From positions 2,493,484 to 2,557,483 of the forward strand of contig NZ_CP060717.1 of the NCBI RefSeq assembly GCF_014396585.1: a stretch of DNA of 64,000 nt, given 5' to 3'. Below, in pieces: positions 9,014 through 18,969 of this stretch. The stretch's first letter is position 1. Every line of letters begins with the position of its first letter. Position numbers and translations under genes: made by a program. This DNA is from Sphingomonas rhizophila. Lineage in GTDB: Bacteria > Pseudomonadota > Alphaproteobacteria > Sphingomonadales > Sphingomonadaceae. The notes under the pieces were generated by a model. That model ran no database searches and was not told the DNA's origin. It saw only the letters and a list, made by a program, of their open reading frames with translations.

Positions 9014-10216
9014 TTATCCCTTGCTGTCCGCATCGAGCGGAATTTCGATAATAACGCTGAATCCCCCATGTTCGTTCGCCCGCGTCGAAAAGCCGTGTGC
9101 CGGGCCATAGGCCTGGTTCAGGCGATCCTGGATGTTGGGCAGCCCCACCCCTGTCGACTGGGCCGACACCAACCCGGCGCCCCCGCCCGGTCCGCTATCG
9201 GCGACTTCGATCCTCACCGCGCGTCCTTCCCGCGTGGCATTAATCCAGATATCCGCCCCCTGTTCCGACGGCGTCACCGCATATTTGATGGCATTTTCGA
9301 CCAGCGGCTGAAGCAACAGCGAGGGCAGGCGGGCGCCGATCGTCTCTGCATCGATCCGGAAATGGGGCCTCAGGCGGTCCTCGAAACGCATCTTCTCGAT
9401 CTCGAGGTACAGCTTCAGCGTCTCCACTTCCTGCGCGAGCGTGACCTGCGCGGTCGGTTCGTTGGCGAGCGTGTAGCGGAGGAACGAGGAAAGCCGCGCC
9501 AGCATCGCGTTGGCGCGCTCGGTCTGTTTCAGGAGGACGAGAGTGGAGATGCTGTTCAGCGTGTTGAACAGGAAGTGCGGATTGAGCTGGTAGCGGAGCA
9601 TCGCCAATTGCGCGCTCGACGCTTGGCTCTCGAGGCGGGCGCGCTGGTCGATCTCTTCCTCGAGAAGCAGGTAATAGTTGATCCCATAATAGAGCGCCGA
9701 CCATGCCGCGAGCAGCGAGAAATCGAGGATGATCGCGCCGAAGAATTCCACCCCGGCCGGTCGGGCGTCGGGCTTCAGGAACGTAGCGTAGCTCCACGTC
9801 TCGATGAACGAGAAAGCCGAGGAGGCAAGAGCGACTGTGCCGAGGCTGATGACCGCGGTCCACAGCGCCCGCATCACGATCAGGCGCCGGTAAAGCGAGG
9901 CCATCAGCAGCGTCAGCGAATAGCCGGTCGCCGTCAGCAGCAATGTGTGAACGATGAACATGACGCCCATCGAATTGGCCAGGCCGGACAGCGACCGCAG
10001 GAAGAAATAGCCCGCCCAGCCGAACGACTGGAGCACCCAGAAAGCGCGATTCTTGTCGTCGAAGAAGGGGCGGTCGAGGCCGACGCCTTCCAAGATCGGC
10101 TTGGCCGGTCCCTGCGGCTTCGACAGGATCGGGCGCTTGTCCGCCGCCGTCACCGCCGGCGCTTCGATCGGCGGCAGGGCGTCGTCGCCGGACAGGCGTG
10201 CGCCTTCAGTGGCCAC
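9014..10216 (-). CDS. LytS/YehU-type sensor histidine kinase
   Basis: A 400-residue membrane kinase. Residues 1-55 are a Pro/Asp-rich cytoplasmic tail; about four hydrophobic segments lie between 58 and 185. A His_kinase domain follows with phosphoacceptor His214 in LNPHFLFNTLN, and a HATPase domain with VENAIKYA and GVGLPNIQDRL. The start is GTG at 10216; no ATG fits. The stop lies immediately before the response-regulator start, so the two are an operon. The signal sensed cannot be deduced. Confidence 0.92.
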   Translation of the reverse strand: MATEGARLSGDDALPPIEAPAVTAADKRPILSKPQGPAKPILEGVGLDRPFFDDKNRAFWVLQSFGWAGYFFLRSLSGLANSMGVMFIVHTLLLTATGYSLTLLMASLYRRLIVMRALWTAVISLGTVALASSAFSFIETWSYATFLKPDARPAGVEFFGAIILDFSLLAAWSALYYGINYYLLLEEEIDQRARLESQASSAQLAMLRYQLNPHFLFNTLNSISTLVLLKQTERANAMLARLSSFLRYTLANEPTAQVTLAQEVETLKLYLEIEKMRFEDRLRPHFRIDAETIGARLPSLLLQPLVENAIKYAVTPSEQGADIWINATREGRAVRIEVADSGPGGGAGLVSAQSTGVGLPNIQDRLNQAYGPAHGFSTRANEHGGFSVIIEIPLDADSKG

Positions 10217-10295
10217 GGTCGATGCTTCGGCTGGTCATTGCGGGTGAATATAGGGAGGTGGTCGCGCTAGGCCTAGTCCGATCGCCTCGCCCGCT

Positions 10296-10323
10296 TTGCG
10301 CATCGCTGTCGCCGGGGCTAGGA
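10296..10323 (+). promoter_or_regulatory. Candidate promoter of the M1 aminopeptidase gene
   Basis: TTGCGC and CTAGGA are separated by 16 bases, 22 bases before the ATG. The same arrangement is seen before rpmF and acnA in this window. Assigned by pattern only. Confidence 0.4.
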
Positions 10324-10345
10324 CGGGCCCGAAGAGGAGTGTTTG

Positions 10346-12258
10346 ATGGCAATTCGTTCGCTGATGGCCGCCGCGGCCCTGTTGCTTTCCGCCTGTCAGC
10401 AGGCCAGCGACACCGCTTCACCGCCGACGACTGCGTCGGCCGCCACCGTCGCGCCCATCCTCGATACGCCCGATGCGGCAGACGTTCATAGCTATGCAAA
10501 ACCGCTGGAAGCGCGGGTAACCCACGTCGCGCTCGACCTGACGGTCGATTTCGCGGCCAAGCGCCTTGGCGGCACCGCGACGCTTGACGTTCTCGCCAAG
10601 CCGGGCGCGAAAAGCATCATCCTCGACGACAAGGGCTTCGAAATTGCCAAGGTCGCCGACCAGGACGGCAAGCCGCTGCCCTACAAGGTCGGCGCATCCG
10701 ACGAAAATCTTGGCGCGCCTCTGGAAATTCAGCTGAACGGCGCAAAGAAAGTCGTCATTACCTATAAGTCGGCTCCCGACGCGGGCGCGCTGCAGTGGCT
10801 GTCGCCCGAACAGACCGCGGGAAGAAGCACCCCTATCTCTTCAGCCAGGGCCAGGCGATCGAGAATCGCAGCTGGATCCCGACGCAGGACTCCCCCGGCA
10901 TTCGCCAAAGCTGGGAAGCCGTCATTCACGTTCCGAGTCCGCTGACCGCGGTGATGTCGGCGCCCAACGGCGGAATGCCGACGGCGGAAGGCAAGATGCG
11001 GGCCTTCAGCTTCCGGATGGACAATCCGGTCGCGCCCTACCTGATCGCCATCGCGGTGGGTGACCTCGCCTTCCGCCCGCTCGGACCGCGTACCGGCGTG
11101 TGGACCGAACCATCGATGCTCGATGCCGCCGCCAAGGAGCTCGAGGACACCGAAAAGATGGTGAGCGCCGCCGAGGCGCTCTACGGACCCTACCGCTGGG
11201 GCCGCTACGACATGATCGTTCTGCCGCCGTCCTTCCCGTTCGGCGGGATGGAAAATCCGACCCTGACCTTCCTGACACCGACCTTCATTGCCGGCGACAA
11301 GAGCCTGGTCAGCCTGATCGCTCACGAACTGGCGCACAGCTGGTCGGGCAACCTCGCAACCAATGCGACATGGAATGATTTCTGGCTCAACGAGGGAATG
11401 ACGACCTACGCCGAGCGGCGGATCATCGAATCGATCTACGGCCCGAAGGTCGCCAAGCAACAAGTGGCGCTGGGCATCACCGCCATGAACGACGCGGTGA
11501 CCGAAGCCGGCGGAGCGGCGTCGCTCGACAGCCGCCTGCACCTCGACCTCAAGGGCCGGCATCCCGACGATGGCCTGACCGACATTGCCTATGAAAAAGG
11601 AGCGGCGTTCCTGCGCATGCTCGAAGCGACCGCGGGGCGCGGAAAGTTCGATGCCTACCTCAAGGGTTGGTTCGAACGGCACAGCTTCCAGCCGGTCACC
11701 TCGGCGATGTTCCTGGCCGACCTTCGCCAGCATTTGATCAAGGGCGACAAGGCGCTCGAGGATCGCATGCAGCTCGACCAGTGGGTCTACCAGCCGGGCA
11801 TCCCCGCCAATAGCGTCCCGGCCGATCCGCAAGCCTTCGCCGACGTCGACCAGGCAGTGAAGACGTTCACCGCGGGCGGAAGGGCGGACAGCGCGAAGTG
11901 GAACGGCTGGACCACCGACGAGCGGCTCCGCTTCCTCGATTCCATCTCGCCGAAGCAGCCGACCGAGCGCATGGCCGAACTCGACCGGGCCTTCGGCCTC
12001 AATGCCGTTCGCAACAACGAGGTGAAGTTCGCCTGGCTGACCATGGTCGTCGCCAATCGCTACGATCCGGGCATTCCGGCGCTCGAAGCGTTCCTCGGTT
12101 CGATCGGCCGCGGCAAGTTCGTCCGGCCGCTCTACACGTCGCTTTATTCCGATGCGTCATGGGGCAGGCCGATCGCGCAGCGTGTCTACGCCCGGTCGAA
12201 GTCGCTTTATCACCCGGTCGTGGGCCGCGACGTCGACAAGATCATGGCCGGGAAATAA
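10346..12258 (+). CDS. M1 family metallopeptidase, lipoprotein (frameshifted in this sequence)
   Basis: Zinc aminopeptidase of the leukotriene-A4-hydrolase-like group. The N terminus has a signal peptide with lipobox LLSAC, so the enzyme is probably periplasmic and lipid-anchored. The exopeptidase motif GGMENPT and the zinc site HELAHSW with downstream NEGMTTY (third ligand Glu) are intact. The ATG at 10346 has GAGGAG 6 bases upstream. At about 10818-10821 the frame changes: LQWLSPEQTAG runs on as KKHPYLFSQGQ only if one G is added to a GGG run. With that base restored the protein is 637 residues, normal for the family. Probably a sequence error. Confidence 0.88.
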
Positions 12259-12349
12259 CCGCGATTAAGCGCAGGTAGCCGGTCAGCTTTAACTGCGCAT
12301 AAACGCTCTTCGTCTATCCGGTCCGCTAGTTTCCAGCGAGTGGACCTGA

Positions 12350-14695
12350 ATGTACGAAGCTCCGGATCGGTATAAGCGTATGATTTCCGCCCGCCTTCCG
12401 GGCGGGGAATCCCTGGGTCTCGTCCAGAATGGCGGGCGCGATGATGAGAGTGACTCGTCACTGCGCGACGTTCAGTTGATCGCCCGCGGTCATTTCGCGC
12501 CCTTCTTCGCTGGTGCCAACGTCTTTGCCGTCGTCCTCACCTCGCTCGCCCTGTGGGGTCATGTCCCGGCGATGTGGCTGTTGGGCTGGGCCGCGGCGAT
12601 CGGCGGTGTCAATTTCGGTTCGTTGCAGTTGGCCCGTCACCAGGCAATCACCCATGTCGGGCGGTCTGGCCGGCGGGTGCCGCCGTGGCAGTTGATCGGC
12701 GATGTCCTGGTCCGCGCCGGGCTCTATCTCAGCCTGCCGGTCTTTTTCTTCTCCTCGCTTCCGGCCGATATCCAGATCATCACGGCCTCGTTGATGGCGG
12801 CGGTGGGTATCGCCGCGCTCGGCCTGGTCGTGATTCCGACCAGCGTATCGGTGTGGATGGCCTGCTTCGTCGGGGCGATCAGCTTCGTGCTGTTCAACGC
12901 GCGCGACGCTGTCCCCTATCAGCACATGCTGTCGATCGTCTTTACGATGGGCGTCGCTGTATTCGGTATCCACACCGTCGCGCGATGGGCCTTCCACCAG
13001 CTCCAGACCAACGCCGACGTGGGCTCGCAATCGGCCAGCGCCAGCCTGCTTCTGCAGGAATATGAGCAGCGCGGCGTGGGCTGGTTGTGGCAGGTCGATA
13101 GCGACAATCGGGTCACCTACATCTCCAGCCGCATGACCGCCCTGCTGGGCCGCCCGTCGTCGGCAATTCTCGGTCATTCGCTGCCCTCGCTTCTCGGCGG
13201 CCATGCTGAGCTTGGCCGCGTGCTGCTGGAAAAGCAGGCGTTCAACTCGCTCGAAATGGAATTGAAGACGGCGCGCGGACCGCGCTGGATTTCCATCGCG
13301 GGCGACCCGATCATCGATACCGCCGGCCGCTTCGAAGGCTTTCGCGGTGTCGGCAGTGACATCACCGAGGTTCGCCAAACCCAGGAGCGGCTGACCCATC
13401 TCGCCAACATGGATGTGCTTTCGGGTCTGCCCAATCGCGGCCGGGTCCGGCAGTTGCTCGGCGAATCGCTTCGTGTCGCGACCACGTCGAATGTGCCGTG
13501 CGCCATCATGTTTCTCGACCTCGACGGATTTAAACCGGTCAACGACACCTTCGGTCACCCGAAGGGCGACGCCGTGCTGCAAGCGGTGGCGAAGCGCCTG
13601 TGCGACGAAGTCAGCTCGGACGGGCATGTCGGCCGCATGGGTGGCGACGAGTTCGCGATCGTCATCACCGACGCCCAGTCCCGCCGCAAGGTCGAAGGCC
13701 TCGCCGACCGCATCATCAAGGCGATCGCCGAGCCGTACATGATCGACCAGACCGAAATCCGCATCGGGGTGTCGATCGGCTGCGCCTTCGGGCCGATCGA
13801 CGGCGCGACGGTCGACGACCTGATCCTCAAGGCCGACCTGGCGCTCTACGAAGCCAAGGACGCAGGCCGCGGAGTCGCCAAATATTTCTCGGCCGAGCTC
13901 CAGAACGAGCAGGACGACCGCATCCGCCTGGAAACCGATTTGCGCAACGCCATCGCGGCGAAGCAATTCCACCTCGTCTTCCAGCCGCTGGTGTCGGCCA
14001 AGAACCAGAAGTTGATCGGTTTCGAGGCGCTGATCCGCTGGAACCACCCGCAGCGCGGGCTTGTCCCGCCGCCGGTGTTCATCCCGATCGCCGAAGAATG
14101 CGGCCTGATGATGCAGCTGGGCGAATGGGTCATCGAGGAGGCGATCCGTGCCACCGCGAGCTGGCCGGAGCCGATCACCGTCGCGCTCAACATCAGTCCG
14201 AAGCAGATCGTGCTTCCGTCGCTGCCCAACATGGTCAGCCAGGCGCTCGCCCGCCACAAGGTCGCCGGCAACCGGATCGAACTGGAAGTCACCGAAGGCG
14301 TCTTCCTCGGCGACGGCAGCCAGACGCTCGACGTCCTGAAGCGCCTGCGCGCCCTTGGCGTCGGGATCGCGCTCGACGATTTCGGCACCGGCTATTCGTC
14401 AATCGGCTATCTGAACAAGGCCGTCTTCCACAAGCTGAAGATCGACGGCAGCTTTGTCCGCGAAGCCGGTAGCCGACCGGAAAATATCGCCATCATCCAG
14501 TCGATCGTGCAGCTCGCCCGCTCGTTCCGGATGACCGTGACCGCCGAGGGGGTCGAGACTGCCGAAGATTTCGAGCGGATGCGCGACCTGGGTTGCGACA
14601 CCATCCAGGGCTATCTGTTCGGCCGTCCCTTGAGCTACGAGCGCGCCAACCAGATGGTGCTCGGCCTCAGCGCGCAGCAGCGCAAGGCCGGCTGA
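12350..14695 (+). CDS. Membrane-bound PAS-GGDEF-EAL protein (cyclic-di-GMP turnover)
   Basis: A 781-residue protein. About five hydrophobic segments lie between residues 50 and 215, then a PAS domain (about 235-345), a GGDEF domain with intact GGDEF at 431-435, and an EAL domain with intact EAL at 559-561 plus DDFGTGYSS. Both synthesis and hydrolysis of cyclic-di-GMP are therefore possible; such proteins often work mainly as phosphodiesterases. It ends exactly where the convergent EF-hand gene ends. Confidence 0.93.
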   Translation: MYEAPDRYKRMISARLPGGESLGLVQNGGRDDESDSSLRDVQLIARGHFAPFFAGANVFAVVLTSLALWGHVPAMWLLGWAAAIGGVNFGSLQLARHQAITHVGRSGRRVPPWQLIGDVLVRAGLYLSLPVFFFSSLPADIQIITASLMAAVGIAALGLVVIPTSVSVWMACFVGAISFVLFNARDAVPYQHMLSIVFTMGVAVFGIHTVARWAFHQLQTNADVGSQSASASLLLQEYEQRGVGWLWQVDSDNRVTYISSRMTALLGRPSSAILGHSLPSLLGGHAELGRVLLEKQAFNSLEMELKTARGPRWISIAGDPIIDTAGRFEGFRGVGSDITEVRQTQERLTHLANMDVLSGLPNRGRVRQLLGESLRVATTSNVPCAIMFLDLDGFKPVNDTFGHPKGDAVLQAVAKRLCDEVSSDGHVGRMGGDEFAIVITDAQSRRKVEGLADRIIKAIAEPYMIDQTEIRIGVSIGCAFGPIDGATVDDLILKADLALYEAKDAGRGVAKYFSAELQNEQDDRIRLETDLRNAIAAKQFHLVFQPLVSAKNQKLIGFEALIRWNHPQRGLVPPPVFIPIAEECGLMMQLGEWVIEEAIRATASWPEPITVALNISPKQIVLPSLPNMVSQALARHKVAGNRIELEVTEGVFLGDGSQTLDVLKRLRALGVGIALDDFGTGYSSIGYLNKAVFHKLKIDGSFVREAGSRPENIAIIQSIVQLARSFRMTVTAEGVETAEDFERMRDLGCDTIQGYLFGRPLSYERANQMVLGLSAQQRKAG

Positions 14696-14983
14696 TTACC
14701 GGACGTTGTAGCGGGTCTGTAGAAAGCCGATCGCGGCTTTATATTCGTGCACCGTCACCCGCTGGTCACGGTCGGCATCCGCGATGTCGCGAAAGGCGGC
14801 AATCGCCGGCTGGGCCTCGAACATCGTCAGCCACCCGTCATGGTTGGAATCGAACTTGTCGAGCGCCCATGCCTTCAGGGCGGGATCTGACTCGACCAGT
14901 TCCGTTGCCTTGGGGTTGAGAGGGGCCGTGATCGGCGTGGCCTCTGCGGCAGCGTCCAGAGCGGTGAGCATCAACGCGATCAT
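14696..14983 (-). CDS. Small EF-hand protein
   Basis: A 95-residue protein with a short hydrophobic N terminus that may be a signal peptide. Two EF-hand calcium loops are seen, DSNHDGWLTMFE at about 45-56 and DADRDQRVTVHE at about 69-80. Probably an exported calcium-binding protein of the calmodulin-like type common in sphingomonads. Function unknown. There is no gap between its stop and that of the GGDEF-EAL gene on the other strand. Confidence 0.78.
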   Translation of the reverse strand: MIALMLTALDAAAEATPITAPLNPKATELVESDPALKAWALDKFDSNHDGWLTMFEAQPAIAAFRDIADADRDQRVTVHEYKAAIGFLQTRYNVR

Positions 14984-15022
14984 GCAAGGACAACGCGGGA
15001 TCGCCCCGAAATGTCCGGCGCC

Positions 15023-17387
15023 CTAATCTTCCAGCAGGGCCTGGATCGCCCGGTCGAGCACAGCGGGCAGAAAGGGTTTCGTCAGGATCGCGGCATCCGG
15101 GGCGACGCGCCGGATGGCGTCCGTCTCGCTGTAGCCCGACACGAAAATGATCCGCTGCCCGGGACTGATGGCTCGGATTTGTTGCGCGACCTCGGCACCA
15201 GTCATGCCGGGCATGATGAAGTCGATCACCACGACTTCGGGCCTAAGCGTCTTGAACAATTCAAGGCCCTGCTGGCCATCGCCGGCCTCGGTGACGGCAA
15301 ATCCGCTTTCCGTCAGGCTGGCGCACAGCATCCCCCGCACCAGTTCGTCGTCGTCGATGACCAGGATGGAATGGCCGGCGGGCGGCTTCTTTGCCGCAGC
15401 GACCAGACTTTCGTCCTGCTCGACCCCATCTTCCTCGCCGTCGGCCATCCGGAAGTACAGGCGGACTCGTGTTCCTTCGCCGACACGGCTTTCGATCCTT
15501 GCAGTGCCGCCCGATTGGCGGGCCATGCCATAAACCATGGACAGGCCCAGGCCGGTGCCTTTGCCGGCTTCCTTCGTTGTGAAGAATGGGTCGAAAGCTC
15601 GCGCGACCACCTCCTCGGGCATGCCGGTGCCGGTGTCGCGAATCTCGAGCTCAATATAGTCGCCGGGCGACAGCTCATTGTCTTCGCCGACAGTCACCGC
15701 CCGGGTAGAGATGCCAAGTTCGCCACCATCGGGCATGGCGTCACGGGCGTTGATCGCCAGGTTGAGCAGCGCGACCTCCACCTGGGTCGGGTCCGCCATG
15801 ACGCGCCGCTGCTCGTCATGAAGCTCGATGCGCTTGGCGATTCCGGGACCGAGAACGTTGCGCAGCAGCGGTCGCATCTCCTCGATCAGGCTGGCGACGT
15901 GGATCGGCCGAACTTCCAGCCGCTGCACTCGGCTGAATGCCAGCAACTGCGCGGTCAGGCGGGCACCGCGCTCCGCGGCCGCCAGTGCGTTCTTGGCATA
16001 GCGTTGCGATTTCGGGTCCAAACCCTGCCGGAGGACCATGTCGAGGCCGCCCACCACGACCGTCAGCAGGTTGTTGAAATCGTGGGCGATCCCGCCGGTT
16101 AGCTGACCGAGCGCTTCCATCTTCTGACTTTGGCGAAGCTGTTCCTGGGCCAGCTTGAGCTCGGAGATATCACGAGCCTCAAGAACGAGGATTTCGACCT
16201 CGCCTTTCTCGTTGGTGACCGGCGTCAGCGAGAAATCGAGCGTGGTCACGACATGGCCGCGCCGCTCCAGGACGATTTCGCGCCGGACCGGATGGCCATC
16301 GGCCGCCTGCCGGATAAATTCGCGCAGGGGCATGATATTGTCCGGGTAGAGGCTGAGCGTCGGGGCGTCCCAGATTTTCTGCCCGACGGCACTTTCCGGG
16401 TTGGGCGCGCGCCAGGCCATGGGCGACCGGTTGAGGTCGAGGACAGTGCCATCGGGCGAAAGCAGCACGATGACCTCCAGCACCGTGTCGACGATCGCCC
16501 GGAATCGCTGCTCGCTGGTCGTCAGCGCCCTGGTCCGCGCCTCCACCTGGCGGCGAAGTTCAGACTCGGCCTCTTTCTCGAGCGTGATGTCGATCGCCGT
16601 GCCGATGAAGCCGGTGAGTTCCTTCTCGGGCCGAAACGTGGGCTCGACACCGACCGAAGCCACCGCCATTCCCCGTCTGCGCGCTTGTAGCGACCCTCCA
16701 GCGTGAACGTTTGCAGTGAAGCCTCGCCCGCAAGGCTTTCCCTGGTCAGCCGGTCAACGTCGTCGGGATGGATGAAGGCCAGCCAGTTGGCGTCCCGCGC
16801 CTCATCCTGAGTGCAGCCCATGAAGTCAGCGTAGGCTCGGTTGACGAATTCGCGCGTTCGGTCGGCACGGGTCACCCACATGATCACCGGCGCGAAGTCG
16901 GCGATCCGGCGGAAGCGCGTCTCGCTTTCCCGAGCTGCGGCGTCGGCGGCCCGTTGCTCGGTCAGATCCTGGACCAGCAGGGCGAAGCCAACAACCTTCC
17001 CGTCCTTCCCGACGTGCGGGACATATTCGGACTGGACCGTGCGCTGGCCGCGCGTCGGATGGTCGAAGATGGCGGCGAACCACTGCCGTTCGCCCTCCAA
17101 CGCGGCTTCGATGGCGCCGCGACGGACCGCATAGGCCTGTTCGCCCATCACCTCACGGATGCTCCGGCCGAGGATCGAACTGCGCGGGCGGCCGAACCAG
17201 TTGGCGATGCCGCTGTTGCAGAAACGATAGACCTGGTTCGCGTCGCAATAGGCGACCATCACCGGCAGGGCGTCGGCAATGGCGATCAGTGAGTTGAAAT
17301 CGAAGCCGACGGCGTCGGTTACCGGCGTTTGCCGTTGCTCCCCGGCCTCGCCCGCCGGCTGCGAGTCGTCACCCCCCGATCCTTCAT
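15023..17387 (-). CDS. PAS-PAS-PAS hybrid histidine kinase with receiver (two frameshifts)
   Basis: Reading across two frameshifts gives three PAS domains, a HisKA/HATPase kinase core (His in [14 protein letters not shown]-binding [11 protein letters not shown]) and a C-terminal receiver domain (phosphoacceptor Asp in [10 protein letters not shown]). There is no membrane segment, so it is cytoplasmic. The main break is near 16630-16632, where one missing G in a GGG run separates RFGP from EKELTGFIG. The first PAS domain lacks a usable start: adding one G to the run at 17372-17377 joins it to an ATG at 17387 (MKDRGG...). Without that repair the only start is GTG at 17262. The PAS-kinase-receiver layout resembles alphaproteobacterial general-stress or light-sensing kinases, but no LOV cysteine motif was seen. 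Confidence 0.82.
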
Positions 17388-17450
17388 CGCGCCAGCCTGA
17401 CGCCGGTTCGGGGCGAAGTCACGGATTTCCGTCGAGCGGCCGACGCCAGT

Positions 17451-17966
17451 CTAGTCGAAATGGAGGCGACGATAGGAGCCGCGAAAATAAAGCAGGGGAT
17501 CCAGTCCGGCCTCGAACGTCGCCTTCTTAACCTCGCCGACCAGGATCCAGTGGTCGCCGCCTTCGTGCACTGCGTTGCGCGCGCATTCAAAGATCGACAA
17601 TGATCCGGCCAGTACCGGCGCGCCCATTTCGCCGGCGGACCAGGGGGTCTGGCCGAAGCGGTCCTCCACCCGGGTCGAAAAGGTGATCGACGCCGGCTGC
17701 TGGCCGGTCTGCAGGACGTTGACCGCGAAATGCCCGGCCTCGATCAACGGGACGGCGCAGGTGGCGTTCTTATGAATGCATACCAGCAGTAGCGGCGGAT
17801 CGAGCGACACGCTGGTGAAACTATTGGCCGTGAGGCCGCACGGGTTCCCGTCGGCGTCGAGGCAGGTGACGACCGTAACGCCAGTCGCGAAGCAGCCCAG
17901 CGCATCGCGCAGGGTGCGCGGGTCGGAGCCGGTGCGATATTCGCGGCTGTCGGGAAGGGTGCTCAT
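17451..17966 (-). CDS. Flavin reductase family protein
   Basis: A 171-residue FMN-binding split-barrel protein. The family segments FATGVTVVTC, GLTANSFTSVSLDPPLLLVC and GDHWILVGEV are present. Such proteins supply reduced flavin to two-component monooxygenases (HpaC-like). It is 23 bases downstream of phhA on the same strand and so is probably in the same transcript, although phhA itself uses pterin, not flavin. Its partner oxygenase is not identified here. Confidence 0.87.
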   Translation of the reverse strand: MSTLPDSREYRTGSDPRTLRDALGCFATGVTVVTCLDADGNPCGLTANSFTSVSLDPPLLLVCIHKNATCAVPLIEAGHFAVNVLQTGQQPASITFSTRVEDRFGQTPWSAGEMGAPVLAGSLSIFECARNAVHEGGDHWILVGEVKKATFEAGLDPLLYFRGSYRRLHFD

Positions 17967-17989
17967 CCCGACCGCCTATAGGCGACCGC

Positions 17990-18772
17990 CTACTGCGCGG
18001 CCAGCCGTTCCAGCGTTTCGAGATTGGCCGAGCGGATCGCGGCCAACGCTCCGGGCAGGTCTTCGGCCACCAGGTAAAGCGGCTGGAAGGCGTCGTGGCG
18101 GTAGGGCGTTCGCACCGCCTCGCCCAGGCTGAACGGGCGGCGTTCAATCGACGATTCTTCCAGCGAGTAGTGCGATTCGCCGAAGCTGGAGGCAAGGCCG
18201 GCGCCGAGGATGCGCAACTCGCCATCCTCGCGCGCCAGGCCGAATTCGATGCTGTGCCAGTAAATCCGGGCGACGAGGTGACCCTCGCCGGCGGCGCAGG
18301 CCTCGACGCCCAGCCGGCCGACCTCGGTCATCAGATCGGCGACGGTAGGGTCGGCAAGCATCGGCACATGGCCGAAGATGTCGTGGAAACAGTCGGGTTC
18401 CTCCAGGTAATCGAGCTGCGCCCGCTTGCGGATGAAGTTGCCCACCGGGAAGACCCGTTCCGCCAGCATGGCAAAGAAATCCTCGTCGGGGATCAGGCCC
18501 GGCACGGCGACGCAGCGAAAGCCGGTCAGCGGCTCCAGCCGCGCGTTCAATTCGCCCAGCTCCGGAATGCCGGGATGGCCGAGGTTAAGAACATCCAGGC
18601 CGTTGCGAAAAGCGTCGACGAGCCGCGGACCGATCGATTCGACCTGCCGGGCAAACAGAAGGTCCCACACGGCATGGTCATCCTCTGTGAAATGCGACCA
18701 ATTTTGCGGAACGACGTGGCGTTCCCAGCCAGATCGTTCGTCAGTCAGGGCGATTGCGGTGTTGGAAATCAT
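17990..18772 (-). CDS. phhA: Phenylalanine 4-monooxygenase
   Basis: Hydroxylates phenylalanine to tyrosine using tetrahydropterin, O2 and non-haem iron. The iron ligands His130 and His135 (DCFHDIFGH) and Glu176 (YWHSIEFGL) are intact. At 260 residues it is the single-domain bacterial form without the regulatory ACT domain. The ATG at 18772 lies 24 bases after the T run of a terminator, which is preceded by a Tyr-rich leader peptide, so expression probably depends on attenuation. The cofactor-recycling gene phhB is directly upstream. Confidence 0.95.
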   Translation of the reverse strand: MISNTAIALTDERSGWERHVVPQNWSHFTEDDHAVWDLLFARQVESIGPRLVDAFRNGLDVLNLGHPGIPELGELNARLEPLTGFRCVAVPGLIPDEDFFAMLAERVFPVGNFIRKRAQLDYLEEPDCFHDIFGHVPMLADPTVADLMTEVGRLGVEACAAGEGHLVARIYWHSIEFGLAREDGELRILGAGLASSFGESHYSLEESSIERRPFSLGEAVRTPYRHDAFQPLYLVAEDLPGALAAIRSANLETLERLAAQ

Positions 18773-18793
18773 CGGGCGTGAACCTTTCGGGCA

Positions 18794-18826
18794 ATAAAAA
18801 ACCCGCCGAAGCAGGGGCTTGGCGGG
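18794..18826 (-). terminator. Attenuator terminator between leader peptide and phhA
   Basis: On the minus strand CCCGCC-AAGC pairs with GCTT-C-GGCGGG (10 bp with one bulged base, 4-nt loop), followed directly by six T residues. It stands 30 bases after the leader-peptide stop and just before phhA, on the same strand as both, so it cannot simply be the end of phhA transcription. Confidence 0.85.
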
Positions 18827-18856
18827 CGGTAGAGTGGGTTTGAGATACGAATATCC

Positions 18857-18949
18857 TCAGCCGGTCTCCACCGCGCAGGGATAATAATAGCTCGCCGTCG
18901 CCGCGGGGGCGGCGCCAACGGGGCGGGTGAGGGCAAACGAACTTTGCAT
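18857..18949 (-). CDS. phhA leader peptide (30 residues, Tyr-Tyr-Tyr)
   Basis: A short ORF starting with ATG 20 bases after the phhB stop. It begins MQSSFALTRP and has YYYPC at residues 21-25, encoded by three TAT codons in a row, then ends ETG and TGA. There is no strong ribosome-binding site; translation may be coupled to phhB. Three adjacent codons for the product of the next enzyme, followed by a terminator, is the hallmark of a ribosome-mediated attenuator. Not previously known to me for phhA. Confidence 0.6.
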   Translation of the reverse strand: MQSSFALTRPVGAAPAATASYYYPCAVETG

Positions 18950-18969
18950 TGCGGTGAGTGTATCGGCCT

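Larger units (their letters stand above)
18794..18949 (-). promoter_or_regulatory. Putative tyrosine-responsive transcription attenuator of phhA
   Basis: The region contains a leader ORF with three consecutive Tyr codons (18881-18889). After it comes GCGGTGGAG (18866-18874), which can pair over 9 bp, one G-U, with CTCTACCGC (18826-18834). A small GATA-TTCG-TATC hairpin at 18844-18855 lies between the two arms. The second arm touches the 5' side of the terminator by one base. A ribosome stalled on the Tyr codons would leave 18866-18874 free to pair; one reaching the stop at 18857 would cover it and let the terminator form. The parts are seen in the sequence; the mechanism is inferred. Confidence 0.65.

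Noticed and set aside
10346..12258. Programmed ribosomal frameshifting in the M1 peptidase and other split genes
   Set aside because: All eleven breaks have the same single-base-loss form in unrelated genes, with no shared slippery heptamer or downstream structure, so sequence error is simpler.
14696..14983. EF-hand frame as a shadow of the neighbouring genes
   Set aside because: Rejected as a shadow: it has two well-formed calcium loops, its own ATG and abuts, not overlaps, the neighbouring gene; kept as a gene.
18781..18830. Hairpin before phhA as a simple terminator of phhB
   Set aside because: Possible, but it does not explain the in-frame Tyr-Tyr-Tyr leader and the alternative pairing placed between phhB and the hairpin.
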